The translations under genes were made by a program, and so were the position numbers. Source: an uncultured Sphingobacteriaceae bacterium (GTDB taxonomy: Bacteria; Bacteroidota; Bacteroidia; Sphingobacteriales; Sphingobacteriaceae). From it: a stretch of 11,599 bases of DNA. The notes under the pieces are model-generated. The model was not told the DNA's origin, searched no databases, and saw nothing but the letters and a program-made list of their open reading frames with translations. The stretch's first letter is position 1. Every line of letters starts with the position of its first letter. Shown here piece after piece: positions 1 through 5,343 of this stretch. Where the stretch lies: NCBI GenBank assembly GCA_937875035.1, contig CALNCF010000066.1, forward strand, positions 1 through 11,599, read 5' to 3'.

Positions 1-822
1 CCTGGCCAGCTCATCACCCGCAATAGTATAATAGAATTCAAGCTGGTTATCACCCTTACGGATCACATTGTCGTTTACGCTGATGCTTCGTTTCAGGGTA
101 TTATAGAAATCCTGGCCTCCGAACTGGGCTTCGATAAACTCGGTACCTAACAGGTTATTCGTCTTTCTGCCCTGGAGCAGCTGGAAATCCACGTGCTTAT
201 ACGTAGTATCATGGGTCGCCTTATCTATCTCATAATAGTTGAATCGCATGAACATGTTATACATCCGGCCATTTTTGGCAGCGGTCCATTTAAAACGCGC
301 CGTAGCATAGCCTGCATTATTTTTAATGGCGATCTCGAAGGAAGCATTCCCGGAATAGTTGAACTTGTTTACGATCGGGGCCCTGGCACGGGTAATTACA
401 GAGTTGTCGCCGGCACGCTTCACTACCAGCTCATAAATATGTGCCTGGTTGATCACGATGCCCGGAGGAGTCCGGTACAGGCGATTATTAGGTCCGCCGA
501 AGATCCCTTGCGACTTAGGTACATCAACCGCTGTCAGTATATGGGTATTCACCAGGGTCGTACCGTTGTACTGGTTCAGCTCCACCAGTAGATTACCCGG
601 AAGATAGATCGAATCCGGCTCCTGTGCGGCGATCAGCGCGCTTTGGTTTTCCGGGAGATATGCTTTGTTGATTCTGAAATAATGAACGGAATCGTCTTTA
701 TTAATCAGGCCATAAACAACCGGCACCTCTTTGTAGGGAGCCGTAACGTCAAAATCGGTAGAGCATGAGGAAAACACGCCTGCCGTAAGAACGACCAATA
801 AGATAGATGTTAATTTATTCAT
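1..822 (-). CDS. Predicted secreted lipoprotein of unknown function, C-terminus cut by window edge
   Basis: I do not recognise this gene. The frame is open from the ATG at 822 to base 1 (274 codons, no stop), so its C-terminus lies outside. Residues 1-20 read as a lipoprotein signal peptide: Lys3, a hydrophobic core (ILLVVLTAGVF) and Cys20 after Ser-Ser. Phe at -3 is not the classic Leu, but such lipoboxes occur in Bacteroidota. The mature part begins CSTDFD, acidic near the Cys, which leaves surface export open. After it come PVVYGL (34-39) and HYFRINKAYL (47-56), then alternating polar/hydrophobic stretches that suggest a beta-rich fold, with no catalytic motif visible. It resembles in style the envelope lipoproteins of unknown function common in this phylum. 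It lies beyond the rplQ terminator and is probably a separate transcription unit. Lipoprotein call good; function unknown. Confidence 0.8.
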   Translation of the reverse strand, partial: MNKLTSILLVVLTAGVFSSCSTDFDVTAPYKEVPVVYGLINKDDSVHYFRINKAYLPENQSALIAAQEPDSIYLPGNLLVELNQYNGTTLVNTHILTAVDVPKSQGIFGGPNNRLYRTPPGIVINQAHIYELVVKRAGDNSVITRARAPIVNKFNYSGNASFEIAIKNNAGYATARFKWTAAKNGRMYNMFMRFNYYEIDKATHDTTYKHVDFQLLQGRKTNNLLGTEFIEAQFGGQDFYNTLKRSISVNDNVIRKGDNQLEFYYTIAGDELAR

Positions 823-833
823 CTCGAGTAGAT

Positions 834-866
834 ATAATTTACGATTATAGAAAAAAAGATGCCAAA
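834..866 (-). promoter_or_regulatory. Weak candidate promoter for the lipoprotein gene
   Basis: Reading the minus strand, TTTG (866-863) is followed 21 nt later by TAAATTAT (841-834), a partial match to the Bacteroidetes -33 TTTG / -7 TAnnTTTG pattern. It would leave a very short leader before the ATG at 822. The region is AT-rich, so chance matches are likely. The TTTG overlaps the T-rich tail of the rplQ terminator, so the two signals would be back to back. Confidence 0.25.
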
Positions 867-902
867 TAAAAAAGGAACAATGTAAAAACATTGTTCCTTT
901 TG
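863..902 (-). terminator. Intrinsic terminator of the ribosomal-protein operon
   Basis: Minus-strand stem of 14 bp: arms at 901-888 and 883-870 (core AAGGAACAATG / CATTGTTCCTT) with a 4-nt loop at 884-887, followed at once by a T-rich run (TTTTTTATTTGG, ending near 863). It starts about 20 nt after the rplQ stop. A perfect stem plus T-tract directly after the last alpha-operon gene is a clear rho-independent terminator. Confidence 0.88.
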
Positions 903-921
903 AAAATATCTGTATCAGAAA

Positions 922-1422
922 TTATTCTTCAGATTTTGTTTCAGTAGCCTCTTCTGCTGCAGGAGTAGCCGGGGCTGCTGCTGCCACATCTTCTTTTTTC
1001 TTTCTGCCACGACGGGTTGTAGTCGCTTTCGCAGTCTTGCCTGCTTTCTCATTCAGCAGCAATTCGTTGTAGTCAACCAGCTCGATAAAGCACATTTCTG
1101 CATTATCACCCATACGATTTCCGGTTTTGATGATACGGGTGTATCCTCCCGGACGATCAGCGATCTTTTGCGCGATCTCTCTGAAAAGAATCGTAACGGT
1201 TTCTTTATTCTGAAGATAGCTGAACACTACTCTTCTTGAAGCAGTATCGTCAGTTTTTGATTTTGTAAGCAAAGGCTCTACATAGGTACGTAATGCTTTC
1301 GCTTTCGCCAATGTAGTTGTGATTCTTTTGTGTAAGATCAAAGAATTAGCCATGTTGGAAAGCATTGCTTTTCTGTGGCTGGCTGTTCTTCCTAAGTGAT
1401 TGAATTTCTTACCGTGTCTCAT
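922..1422 (-). CDS. rplQ: 50S ribosomal protein L17
   Basis: L17 is a large-subunit protein that binds 23S rRNA near the exit-tunnel side of the ribosome. The 166-residue product starts with the family N-terminus MRHGKKFNHLGR and carries the conserved block around HRKAMLSNMANSLI (16-29), then TLAKAKALR and GGYTRIIK (92-99). The conserved core ends near residue 123. Residues 127-166 are a low-complexity tail, first basic (TTRRGRKKK), then Ala/Pro-rich, then acidic (ETKSEE). E. coli L17 has about 127 residues; long tails are usual in Bacteroidota. It is the last gene of the alpha part, 98 nt after rpoA and before a strong terminator. The start is preceded by AAATTTTAAAAAA, with no Shine-Dalgarno motif. 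Confidence 0.97.
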   Translation of the reverse strand: MRHGKKFNHLGRTASHRKAMLSNMANSLILHKRITTTLAKAKALRTYVEPLLTKSKTDDTASRRVVFSYLQNKETVTILFREIAQKIADRPGGYTRIIKTGNRMGDNAEMCFIELVDYNELLLNEKAGKTAKATTTRRGRKKKEDVAAAAPATPAAEEATETKSEE

Positions 1423-1436
1423 TTTTTTAAAATTTG

Positions 1437-1514
1437 TGCATACCGTTCCGCGAAAGCGGAGGAATTATGCATCGTCTAACATTATGTTATTTCCCCTGCG
1501 TTACCTAACCAGGG
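1437..1514 (-). promoter_or_regulatory. Two hairpins in the rpoA-rplQ spacer
   Basis: Transcript order: the first hairpin (1514-1494) pairs CCCTG with CAGGG and has a small inner GTT/AAC stem. The second (1471-1437) pairs TGCATA with TATGCA, then CC/GG, then TCCGC with GCGGA around a TTTC loop. The second ends 14 nt before the rplQ ATG. Neither is followed by a T-run, so these are not intrinsic terminators. They may tune rplQ translation or mRNA stability; that role is inference. Confidence 0.45.
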
Positions 1515-1520
1515 CTTGTA

Positions 1521-2513
1521 TTATTCTTCGTCTAATTTGTATTTAGCGAGATTCATTCCGAATGATAAACCTTTCGATTTAACCAGCTCCTGGATCTCGG
1601 TCAATGATTTCTTACCGAAGTTTCTGAATTTCAGCATATCGGCAACATCATAAGTAACCAGGTCAGCAAGCGTACGGATATCTGCGGCTTTCAGACAGTT
1701 TAACGCACGTACAGAAAGGTCCATATCCACCAGCTCCGTTTTCAGGATCTTGCGCATGTGAAGGATCTCTTCATCTACTTCGTTCGTGGTTTCTTTCGCC
1801 TGTGTTTCCAGCATGATGCGCTCATCAGAGAACAGCATGAAGTGCTGGATCAGGATCTTGGCCGCTTCCTTCAAAGCATCTTCCGGGTGAATAGAACCAT
1901 CGGTAGTAATGTCGATGATCAGCTTCTCATAGTCGGTCTTCTGCTCAACACGATAGTTCTCGATGCTGTATTTTACGTTCTTGATCGGAGTATAAATCGA
2001 ATCAATAGCCACAGTACCTATAGAAGCGTTCTCATTCTTATTCTCTTCTGCAGAAACATAACCTCTTCCTTTGTTTACGGTCAGCTCCATTTCGAGCGTC
2101 ACGGAAGCGTTCATATTGCAAACAACAAGATCAGGGTTTAATACCGTGAAGTTGTTGGAAAATTTAGTAATGTCGCCGGCAGTAAATGCATCCTGGCCTT
2201 TAATCACCACGAAGATCTTCTCCGTGTCGCCACTTTCACCTGTCTTTTTGAAGCGAACCTGCTTCAGGTTCAGAATAATATCGGTAACATCCTCTACTAC
2301 TCCTTTGATCGTTGAAAATTCATGAGAAACTCCTGCGATCTTAACCGAAGTAATAGCATAACCTTCCAGGGAAGACAGTAAAATTCTTCTTAATGCATTA
2401 CCAATCGTGATTCCGAATCCAGGTTCAAGAGGACGAAACTCAAAAGAACCATCGAAATCAGTTGATTTCTGCATTATTACTCTGTCAGGTTTTTGAAATG
2501 CTAATATTGCCAT
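1521..2513 (-). CDS. rpoA: DNA-directed RNA polymerase subunit alpha
   Basis: The alpha subunit dimerises to nucleate RNA polymerase assembly and contacts upstream promoter DNA and activators through its C-terminal domain. The 330-residue length matches the family. The N-terminal domain shows the assembly motif PGFGITIGNALRRILLSSL (residues 32-50). The C-terminal domain shows SVRALNCLKA, with an Arg near 269 that corresponds to the DNA-contacting Arg265 of E. coli, and NFGKKSLTEI (about 298-307), the helix-hairpin-helix region. The gene sits between rpsD (83-nt spacer) and rplQ (98-nt spacer), its usual place in the alpha operon. The start is preceded by A-rich sequence (AACGAAAAACGAAAC) with no Shine-Dalgarno motif. 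No odd residues seen. Confidence 0.98.
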   Translation of the reverse strand: MAILAFQKPDRVIMQKSTDFDGSFEFRPLEPGFGITIGNALRRILLSSLEGYAITSVKIAGVSHEFSTIKGVVEDVTDIILNLKQVRFKKTGESGDTEKIFVVIKGQDAFTAGDITKFSNNFTVLNPDLVVCNMNASVTLEMELTVNKGRGYVSAEENKNENASIGTVAIDSIYTPIKNVKYSIENYRVEQKTDYEKLIIDITTDGSIHPEDALKEAAKILIQHFMLFSDERIMLETQAKETTNEVDEEILHMRKILKTELVDMDLSVRALNCLKAADIRTLADLVTYDVADMLKFRNFGKKSLTEIQELVKSKGLSFGMNLAKYKLDEE

Positions 2514-2558
2514 GTTTCGTTTTTCGTTATATATTTTTAGTAATGTGTATTAAGTATC

Positions 2559-2585
2559 GGGTATAGAGAGCTTATCCCTATACCC
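2559..2585 (-). promoter_or_regulatory. Hairpin in the rpsD-rpoA spacer
   Basis: Perfect 8-bp inverted repeat GGGTATAG / CTATACCC (arms 2585-2578 and 2566-2559) with an 11-nt loop, beginning 11 nt after the rpsD stop. Downstream on the minus strand comes CTTAATACACATT, not a T-run, so it is not an intrinsic terminator. It could protect a processed 3' end or act in attenuation; the sequence does not decide. Confidence 0.45.
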
Positions 2586-2596
2586 AAATCTCACTA

Positions 2597-3205
2597 CTAT
2601 TTAGAGTACAATTCGACGATCAGCTGTTCTCTGATGTTTTCCGGGATCTCCGTTCTGTCAGGGAAAGAAACGAATTTACCGGTCAATGTATCCTGGTTCC
2701 ACTCCAGCCAGTTGTAGTTAGCCACTTTACGTACTGCTAACGCGTCTGTAATGGTTTCTAATGATTGTGATTTTTCTCTTACGGCAACAACATCACCTGC
2801 ACGTAACTCGTAAGATGGAATGTTTACCACGTTTCCGTTTACAGTGATGTGTCTGTGCGACACTAACTGGCGGGCGCCTCTTCTTGAAGTAGAGATCCCT
2901 AAACGGTATACAGTATTATCTAAGCGTGCCTCAAGGAATTTCAGCAGGTTTTCACCGGTGATACCTTGTTTACGGTGAGCTTTGTTGAACAGGTTAGCAA
3001 ACTGTTTTTCCAATACACCATATGTGTATTTCACTTTTTGCTTCTCCATTAACTGAACAGCGTACTCTGATTGCTTAGCTCTTTTCTTAGATAAGCCGTG
3101 CTGTCCCGGAGGATAATTTTTTCTTTCTAACGCCTTGTCTGGTCCAAAGATTGCCTCTCTGAATTTACGGGCGATCTTCGATTTCGGTCCTGTGTATCTT
3201 GCCAT
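2597..3205 (-). CDS. rpsD: 30S ribosomal protein S4
   Basis: S4 is a primary 16S rRNA binder that starts assembly of the small-subunit body; in E. coli it also represses the alpha operon. The 202 residues match the family. MARYTGPKSKIARKFRE opens the protein, YPPGQHG (31-37) is the family motif, and the S4 RNA-binding domain spans roughly 91-150 (RLDNTVYRLG, RRGARQLVSHRHITVNG). The N-terminal region has no cysteines, so it is the zinc-free form of S4. It lies between rpsK and rpoA, 131 nt after rpsK; that long spacer contains a terminator-like hairpin. The start context ATCCACAAAAATGG has no Shine-Dalgarno motif. Whether S4 autoregulates this operon cannot be read from the sequence. Confidence 0.98.
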   Translation of the reverse strand: MARYTGPKSKIARKFREAIFGPDKALERKNYPPGQHGLSKKRAKQSEYAVQLMEKQKVKYTYGVLEKQFANLFNKAHRKQGITGENLLKFLEARLDNTVYRLGISTSRRGARQLVSHRHITVNGNVVNIPSYELRAGDVVAVREKSQSLETITDALAVRKVANYNWLEWNQDTLTGKFVSFPDRTEIPENIREQLIVELYSK

Positions 3206-3279
3206 TTTTGTGGATTTAGTTAATCTTAGCTGAGCATTGGTTAAGAATGATCAGTATAACTATGATTATTGGTTTATAA

Positions 3280-3321
3280 TAAAAAACTGAAGATGCATGC
3301 CCCGGGGAGCAGACATCTTCA
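3280..3321 (-). terminator. Terminator-like hairpin between rpsK and rpsD (possible attenuator)
   Basis: Starting 15 nt after the rpsK stop, the minus strand has an 8-bp stem TGAAGATG (3321-3314) / CATCTTCA (3295-3288). Inside it a GC-rich inner stem (TGCTC.../...GGGCA) forms. The stem is followed directly by GTTTTTTATT (3287-3278). The form is that of an intrinsic terminator, but essential genes rpsD, rpoA and rplQ lie downstream and I see no convincing promoter in the remaining spacer. Partial termination or attenuation is therefore more likely than full termination. Confidence 0.5.
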
Positions 3322-3336
3322 TAATATGTTCAGTAA

Positions 3337-3729
3337 TTAAACTCTTCTCTTTTTAGGAGGGCGGCAACCATTGTGAGGAAGCGGAGTAATATCCTTGATC
3401 ATCGTTACTTCAATTCCTGAATTCTGGATAGTACGGATCGCTGATTCACGACCAGAACCTGGTCCTTTTACAAACACTTCCGCTTTTCTCATTCCAAGAT
3501 CGTATGCTACCTTAGCAGCATCCGAAGCAGCCATCTGCGCCGCGTACGGAGTATTTTTCTTAGAACCTTTGAATCCCATCTTACCGGCAGATCCCCATGA
3601 GATCACCTGTCCGGCATTGTTGGTCATTGATATGATGATGTTGTTGAAAGTAGCGCTGATGTGCACCTGGCCCACAGGCTCTACTACTACAACTCTCTTT
3701 TTGGTTACTTTTTTAGTTGATTTAGCCAT
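3337..3729 (-). CDS. rpsK: 30S ribosomal protein S11
   Basis: S11 binds 16S rRNA in the platform of the small subunit, near the mRNA exit and the Shine-Dalgarno/anti-Shine-Dalgarno helix. The product has 130 residues, as usual. Visible family features are HISATFNNIIISMT (23-36), ISWGSAGKMGFKGSKKNTPYAA (43-64), VKGPGSGRESAIR (87-99) and the C-terminal TPLPHNGCRPPKKRRV. The N-terminal stretch is basic (AKSTKKVTKKR). It follows rpsM by 12 nt. AGGA lies 5-8 nt before the ATG (TAGGAATTATG), a weak Shine-Dalgarno-like match that may be chance in this phylum. The long spacer after its stop carries the terminator-like hairpin. Confidence 0.98.
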   Translation of the reverse strand: MAKSTKKVTKKRVVVVEPVGQVHISATFNNIIISMTNNAGQVISWGSAGKMGFKGSKKNTPYAAQMAASDAAKVAYDLGMRKAEVFVKGPGSGRESAIRTIQNSGIEVTMIKDITPLPHNGCRPPKKRRV

Positions 3730-3741
3730 AATTCCTATCTA

Positions 3742-4119
3742 TTACTTGGTTGCTTTTTTCTTACCTGCAACAGTTTTTCTCTTGCCTTTACGAGTTCTTG
3801 AGTTATTCTTAGTACGCTGACCTCTAAGTGGTAACCCTTTACGGTGACGCAGACCTCTGTAACATCCGATATCCATCAAACGTTTGATGTTCAATTGTAC
3901 TTCAGAACGTAACGCTCCTTCTACCTTGAACTGATCGTTGATAATATTACGGATAGCGGTAAGCTGATCATCGGTCCATTCCTGAACCTTCACATCCAAG
4001 CTAATGCCAGCCTCAGTCAATATCTTCTGAGCCGTTGTTCTTCCGATACCGTAGATATAGGTCAGACCTATTTCTCCTCTTTTGTTTTTTGGTAAATCGA
4101 TACCTGCAATTCTTGCCAT
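3742..4119 (-). CDS. rpsM: 30S ribosomal protein S13
   Basis: S13 sits in the head of the small subunit, contacts L5 across the B1b intersubunit bridge and reaches the P-site tRNA with its basic tail. The 125-residue product begins MARIAGIDLPKNKR and shows YIYGIGRTTAQKIL (21-34), a helix-hairpin-helix-like region. The signature IGCYRGLRHRKGLPLRGQRT runs over 84-103. The last 30 residues are strongly basic (RTRKGKRK, KKATK), as expected for the tail. It is the first S-protein of the alpha part, 59 nt after rpmJ. That spacer holds a GC-rich hairpin in the position where S4 binds mRNA in E. coli; equivalence is untested. No Shine-Dalgarno motif precedes the start. Confidence 0.98.
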   Translation of the reverse strand: MARIAGIDLPKNKRGEIGLTYIYGIGRTTAQKILTEAGISLDVKVQEWTDDQLTAIRNIINDQFKVEGALRSEVQLNIKRLMDIGCYRGLRHRKGLPLRGQRTKNNSRTRKGKRKTVAGKKKATK

Positions 4120-4142
4120 ATTTCTATTTAATGATTATGAGA

Positions 4143-4170
4143 ACCATGATCCCCGGCCTGGGCCGATGGT
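4143..4170 (-). promoter_or_regulatory. GC-rich hairpin in the rpmJ-rpsM spacer
   Basis: Minus strand: ACCAT (4170-4166) pairs with ATGGT (4147-4143). Stacked inside it, CGGC (4165-4162) pairs with GCCG (4157-4154) around a CCAG loop, leaving a 6-nt bulge. It starts 8 nt after the rpmJ stop and ends about 23 nt before the rpsM start. No T-run follows. In E. coli the S4 repressor site lies in the leader just before rpsM; a similar role here is only inferred from position. Confidence 0.45.
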
Positions 4171-4178
4171 CATTTTTC

Positions 4179-4295
4179 TTATCCCTGACGTTGTTTGTAC
4201 TTTGGATTCTTCTTGTTAATCACGTAAAGCTTGCCCTTACGACTGATGATTTTACAGTCGGCGCTTCTTTTCTTAATTGATGCCTTAACCTTCAT
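4179..4295 (-). CDS. rpmJ: 50S ribosomal protein L36, zinc-ligand-poor form
   Basis: L36 is the smallest large-subunit protein and stabilises 23S rRNA folding. I translated this 38-codon frame by hand: it starts MKVKASIKKRSADCKII and ends NPKYKQRQG. The length and the MKV.AS.KK start and KQRQG end fit the family exactly. Zinc-binding L36 uses Cys11, Cys14, Cys27 and His33 (E. coli numbering). Here these are Ser11, Cys14, Asn27 and Tyr33, so only one ligand remains and zinc binding is unlikely. This matches the C-minus type that databases may call ykgO or type B L36, although here it is in the main operon and appears to be the standard gene. It lies 39 nt after infA and 59 nt before rpsM. Confidence 0.95.
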   Translation of the reverse strand: MKVKASIKKRSADCKIISRKGKLYVINKKNPKYKQRQG

Positions 4296-4334
4296 ATGTT
4301 TATTCTATTTAAGCCTTTTACAGCTTTCTGGTTA

Positions 4335-4553
4335 TTATTTATACCTGTAAGTAATTCTTCCTTTTGTTAAATCGTATGGTGACATTTCCAGTTTCACTCT
4401 ATCACCGGGTAAGATCTTAATGTAGTGCATTCTCATCTTTCCCGAGATATGGGCAATAATCTCATGTCCGTTTTCCAGCTCCACCCGGAACATTGCATTC
4501 GACAATGCTTCCTTGATGATACCGTCTTGCTCAATTGAAGCTTGTTTAGCCAT
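4335..4553 (-). CDS. infA: Translation initiation factor IF-1
   Basis: IF-1 binds the A site of the 30S subunit during initiation and supports IF-2 and IF-3. The 72-residue length is the family standard. The sequence shows the S1/OB-fold pattern: GIIKEALSNAMFRVELENGH (11-30), the central ISGKMRMHYIKILPGDRV (36-53) and the C-terminal LTKGRITYRYK. The start ATG overlaps the map stop by one base (TAATG), which supports the start and suggests translational coupling. AAAGGA lies a few bases before the ATG. It lies between map and rpmJ, the common Bacteroidota order. Confidence 0.98.
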   Translation of the reverse strand: MAKQASIEQDGIIKEALSNAMFRVELENGHEIIAHISGKMRMHYIKILPGDRVKLEMSPYDLTKGRITYRYK

Positions 4554-5335
4554 TAATCCTTTTTATTATTTAAAACTTCTTCAATTTCCTTAAAAGAGGA
4601 AAGCACATCCGCTTTTCCTTTCTTTATGGCTACCGTATGCTCAAAATGTGCCGATACCTTAGCATCCTTTGTACGGATCGTCCAGCCATCGTTATCTTGC
4701 CATATGGCGGCTTTACCTAAGTTGATCATCGGTTCAATAGCAATTACCAAACCCTCTGTCATCTTTAAGCCGGTACCTCTTTTACCATAGTTAGGAACTT
4801 CCGGTTTTTCATGCAGCTGCTTTCCAACTCCATGTCCGACCAGCTCTTTAACGATCCCATAGCCATGTTTTTCCGCATGCTCCTGGACAGCGTAAGCAAT
4901 ATCTCCGATCCGAAGACCGGCAACCGCTTGCTCTATCCCTTTCAGCAGGCATTCTTTGGTGACCCGCAATAAAGCCTTCTTTTCCTCACTCACTTCACCT
5001 ACTTCAAAGGTGTAGGCGGAATCGCCATAAAAACCATTCTTCAGAACCCCGCAGTCTACCGAAAGCACATCTCCGTCTTTCAATGGAGTATTATTCGGTA
5101 TTCCGTGCACCACTACCTCATTCGGAGAGATACACAGCGAATTCGGGAATCCACCATACCCTTTAAAAGCCGGGTATGCCTGGTGATCATTTATAAACTC
5201 CTCTGCGATCTTATCCAGCTCCAGGGTAGTGACCCCGGGACGGATATGTTTCGCTACTTCAGCGAGTGTTTTCCCAACAAGTAAAGAACTCTCTCTTATT
5301 AATTCAATTTCTTCCGATGACTTGTACTGTATCAT
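4553..5335 (-). CDS. map: Type I methionine aminopeptidase
   Basis: This cytoplasmic metalloenzyme removes the initiator methionine from new proteins when the second residue is small. The 260-residue product has a single pita-bread catalytic domain with no N-terminal zinc-finger extension, as in bacterial type I enzymes. All five metal ligands are visible: Asp94 (SVDCGV), Asp105 (GDSAYTF), His168 (VGHGVG), Glu201 (AIEPM) and Glu232 (FEHTVAI). The substrate-site His77 (VVHGIP) and His175 (QLHEKP) are also present. It starts 8 nt after secY and its stop overlaps the infA start by one base. There is no adk gene between secY and map, unlike Firmicutes. Its place beside infA and the ribosomal genes fits its role in nascent-chain processing. 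Confidence 0.98.
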   Translation of the reverse strand: MIQYKSSEEIELIRESSLLVGKTLAEVAKHIRPGVTTLELDKIAEEFINDHQAYPAFKGYGGFPNSLCISPNEVVVHGIPNNTPLKDGDVLSVDCGVLKNGFYGDSAYTFEVGEVSEEKKALLRVTKECLLKGIEQAVAGLRIGDIAYAVQEHAEKHGYGIVKELVGHGVGKQLHEKPEVPNYGKRGTGLKMTEGLVIAIEPMINLGKAAIWQDNDGWTIRTKDAKVSAHFEHTVAIKKGKADVLSSFKEIEEVLNNKKD

Positions 5336-5343
5336 CTTCGCAC

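Noticed and set aside
193..591. A 132-codon plus-strand open frame opposite the lipoprotein gene
   Set aside because: It is antisense to a frame with a signal peptide and sensible composition, and its protein has no recognisable features. It is best explained as a shadow of the lipoprotein gene.
3395..3820. A 141-codon plus-strand frame with hydrophobic stretches across rpsK and rpsM
   Set aside because: It lies antisense to two clear ribosomal protein genes and crosses their junction. Hydrophobic antisense frames are expected opposite Lys/Arg-rich genes.
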